This document shows, piece by piece, positions 4,975 to 6,161 of a stretch of DNA of 6,161 nt; positions within the stretch are counted from its first letter, which is position 1; each line of letters begins with the position of its first letter. The translations under genes and the position numbers were made by a program. The notes beneath the pieces were generated by a model, which searched no databases, was not told the DNA's origin, and worked only from the letters and a program-made list of their open reading frames with translations. The DNA is from an uncultured Clostridia bacterium (GTDB lineage: Bacteria; Bacillota; Clostridia; Oscillospirales; Oscillospiraceae), in the NCBI GenBank assembly GCA_945910975.1, contig CAMDZY010000107.1, forward strand, positions 1-6,161. Reading direction: 5' to 3'.

Positions 4975-5024
4975 TGATAAAACAGAAATCCCGAAACACC
5001 TTGCAAAACAAAGCGCTCCGGGAT
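4975..5024 (-). terminator. Probable terminator of the tRNA-Val gene
   Basis: Just past the tRNA 3' end the minus strand reads ATCCCG (5024-5019), then an internal CTTTG/CAAGG pair, then CGGGAT (4993-4988), followed by the T-rich TTTCTGTTTT. The stem is interrupted, so confidence is moderate. Confidence 0.45.
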
Positions 5025-5027
5025 AAT

Positions 5028-5104
5028 TGGTGGAGACTAATGGACTCGAACCATCGACCTCCTGCGTGTGAAGCAGGCGCTCTAACCAGCTGAGCTAAGC
5101 CTCC
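5028..5104 (-). tRNA. tRNA-Val, anticodon CAC
   Basis: The gene folds into a full cloverleaf of 77 nt including an encoded CCA (5030-5028). The acceptor stem is GGAGGCT with AGTCTCC (one G-U pair) and discriminator A. The D arm contains TAGCTCAGCTGGTTAGAGC. The anticodon stem CCTGC/GCAGG holds loop TTCACAC, giving anticodon CAC, which reads the valine codon GUG. The T arm contains the standard TTCGAGT loop. It stands alone with its own promoter, downstream of spoIID on the same strand. Confidence 0.96.
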
Positions 5105-5125
5105 GAGCGTTCAGCGAACATGATT

Positions 5126-5153
5126 ATTATAGCACAGAAAATCAAAAAATCAA
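5126..5153 (-). promoter_or_regulatory. Promoter of tRNA-Val
   Basis: The minus strand has TTGATT (5153-5148), a 16-bp spacer and TGC-TATAAT (5134-5126). The start would be near 5119, about 15 nt before the mature tRNA 5' end, so RNase P would trim a short leader that can form GTTC-GCT-GAAC. Confidence 0.7.
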
Positions 5154-5251
5154 GTACAAAAATGATTTTTTTCGGATTTTCGTGCAAAGAATCCTGATGC
5201 GCTTTGAAAATATGCCGTTTTATGTGTCACTGGGATCGAATCAGGTGTTTT

Positions 5252-6161
5252 TTAAGATGGCTCGCGGGTTTCAATTTCGGTTCCTTGATAGTAATATGCA
5301 ATAATTTCTTGATATGTCGCGCCGTCCTTGGCGCGGGCGTTGGCGCCATACTGGCTCATGCCGACACGGTGGCCGTAGCCAAGGGTGTGAAAGGTGATTT
5401 GGTCGCCATCTACAGAGATGCGGAACATGGTGGAGCGGAGTGAAAATGCGGTACGTAATTCTTTGCCTGTAAACGTTTCTGAGCCGATTTGTATGGTGGC
5501 AACTCCATCTCCGGCTGTCTGGGTCGTTGTGCCAAACCATGTTGCCGGGCTTCCGGAAAGGTCGCAGTCGGGGGACAATTCATGAATTGTCGCAATAAAA
5601 TCGGCCGCAGATACCGTCAGGCTGTCGGAAAACGGGGCGGCGTCCTCCTCGCCGGGGCTGTCCACGGACTGCAGATACGGCACTTCCCCACCCCAAACCT
5701 CTGCTGCGGCTTCCGTTTTGCCGCCGGAACAGGAGAAAAACACAGCATCGATCAATTCGCCGTCATAGGTGATCACGCAACCGTCCGTTTCGGCAACGGC
5801 CTGTTCCATTGCCTGCTTTTCCGCAGCATCACCCTCGTCTGTCCAGGCTTGACAGCAACTGCTTTTTGTGCAGAGGGCGCCTTGATGCTTGCCGCCTTTC
5901 ATTTGTTTCAGGGTATAGGTTCTGGCCGCGACGGCCTGCGCTTTGAGTGCTTCCGGTTCAAAACTCGCCGGAACCTCGGCCAACAGAACGCCAACAAGAT
6001 AGTCGTGCAGCGTCACCTGCCCCTCGCCGTCTTCTCGCTGTACGCGGACGATTGTCTGTGCATCATAATCGACAGCTTCCGACGGCAGCTGCGTAAATTG
6101 AATTTCCATTTCAATCGGTTCTGCCTGTTTCGTGTCCGTCGTTTTCTGCAAATAGAACCAA
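5252..6161 (-). CDS. spoIID: SpoIID/LytB-domain protein (stage II sporulation protein D), N-terminus outside window
   Basis: 302 codons are visible. The frame is open upstream (W-F-Y-L-Q at the edge), so the TTG at 6151 is an internal Leu and the start and probable membrane anchor lie beyond the window. SpoIID cuts the glycan strands of septal peptidoglycan during engulfment, working with SpoIIM and SpoIIP in the mother-cell membrane. The domain is clear: LHDYLVGVLLAEVPASFEPE, with the Glu at visible residue 62 in the catalytic position, then ALKAQAVAARTY. A His/Cys cluster (H92, C97, C102, C103) lies where a zinc site is known in C. difficile SpoIID. The core FFSCSGGKT, the VWGGEVPYLQSVDSPGE segment, LRSTMF and the C-terminal GYGHRVGMSQYGA (261-273) all match the family. 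The visible length plus a short anchor fits the roughly 340 residues of B. subtilis SpoIID. Paralogues with the same domain exist, so the exact symbol is likely rather than certain. Confidence 0.9.
   Translation of the reverse strand, partial: WFYLQKTTDTKQAEPIEMEIQFTQLPSEAVDYDAQTIVRVQREDGEGQVTLHDYLVGVLLAEVPASFEPEALKAQAVAARTYTLKQMKGGKHQGALCTKSSCCQAWTDEGDAAEKQAMEQAVAETDGCVITYDGELIDAVFFSCSGGKTEAAAEVWGGEVPYLQSVDSPGEEDAAPFSDSLTVSAADFIATIHELSPDCDLSGSPATWFGTTTQTAGDGVATIQIGSETFTGKELRTAFSLRSTMFRISVDGDQITFHTLGYGHRVGMSQYGANARAKDGATYQEIIAYYYQGTEIETREPS

Noticed and set aside
5028..5104. tRNA gene as an integration site for a mobile element
   Set aside because: No integrase gene and no direct repeat of the tRNA 3' end were seen in the window.

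Overview
The window looks like chromosomal DNA from a spore-forming, gut-type member of the Clostridia, probably the Oscillospiraceae/Ruminococcaceae. This is inferred from moderate GC, a spoIID-type sporulation gene, strong AGGAG ribosome binding sites, a Gram-positive LexA box and frequent extended -10 (TGnTATAAT) promoters. No phage, transposase or CRISPR genes are visible.

Layout from left to right. (1) Positions 1-777, minus strand: a Nudix hydrolase gene with a hairpin-containing leader. Its frame stays open past the Nudix domain to the window edge and may encode a Nudix-GNAT fusion. (2) Positions 829-2426, minus strand: an SOS operon. A LexA box abuts a near-consensus promoter that drives a small unknown protein (GTG start) and a translationally coupled Y-family translesion DNA polymerase. 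(3) Positions 2467-3348, plus strand: a promoter, a roughly 140-bp run of back-to-back small hairpins, a second near-identical promoter box, and a HAD-family phosphatase gene. (4) Positions 3358-3399: a long perfect hairpin between convergent genes. (5) Positions 3403-4559, minus strand: a two-gene operon of an AlkD-like DNA alkylation repair protein and a GNAT acetyltransferase. (6) Positions 4626-4910, plus strand: a small Cro/C1-type regulator behind a 16+6+16 perfect inverted repeat that is probably its operator. (7) Positions 5028-5153, minus strand: tRNA-Val(CAC) with its own promoter. (8) Positions 5252-6161, minus strand: a SpoIID-like peptidoglycan lytic enzyme, cut at its N-terminus by the window end.

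Two neighbouring units concern DNA damage: the SOS polymerase operon (tolerance) and the alkyl-base glycosylase operon (base excision). No LexA box was seen at the second, so joint regulation is not shown.

The most unusual structure is non-coding. The hairpin array at 2484-2654 is bounded by two TATGCTATAATA boxes. A short relative lies on the minus strand at 733-777, upstream of the Nudix gene. The short copy is almost exactly what the long one would become by deletion between its two CCTTGCG repeats, which suggests a dispersed, promoter-carrying hairpin element.
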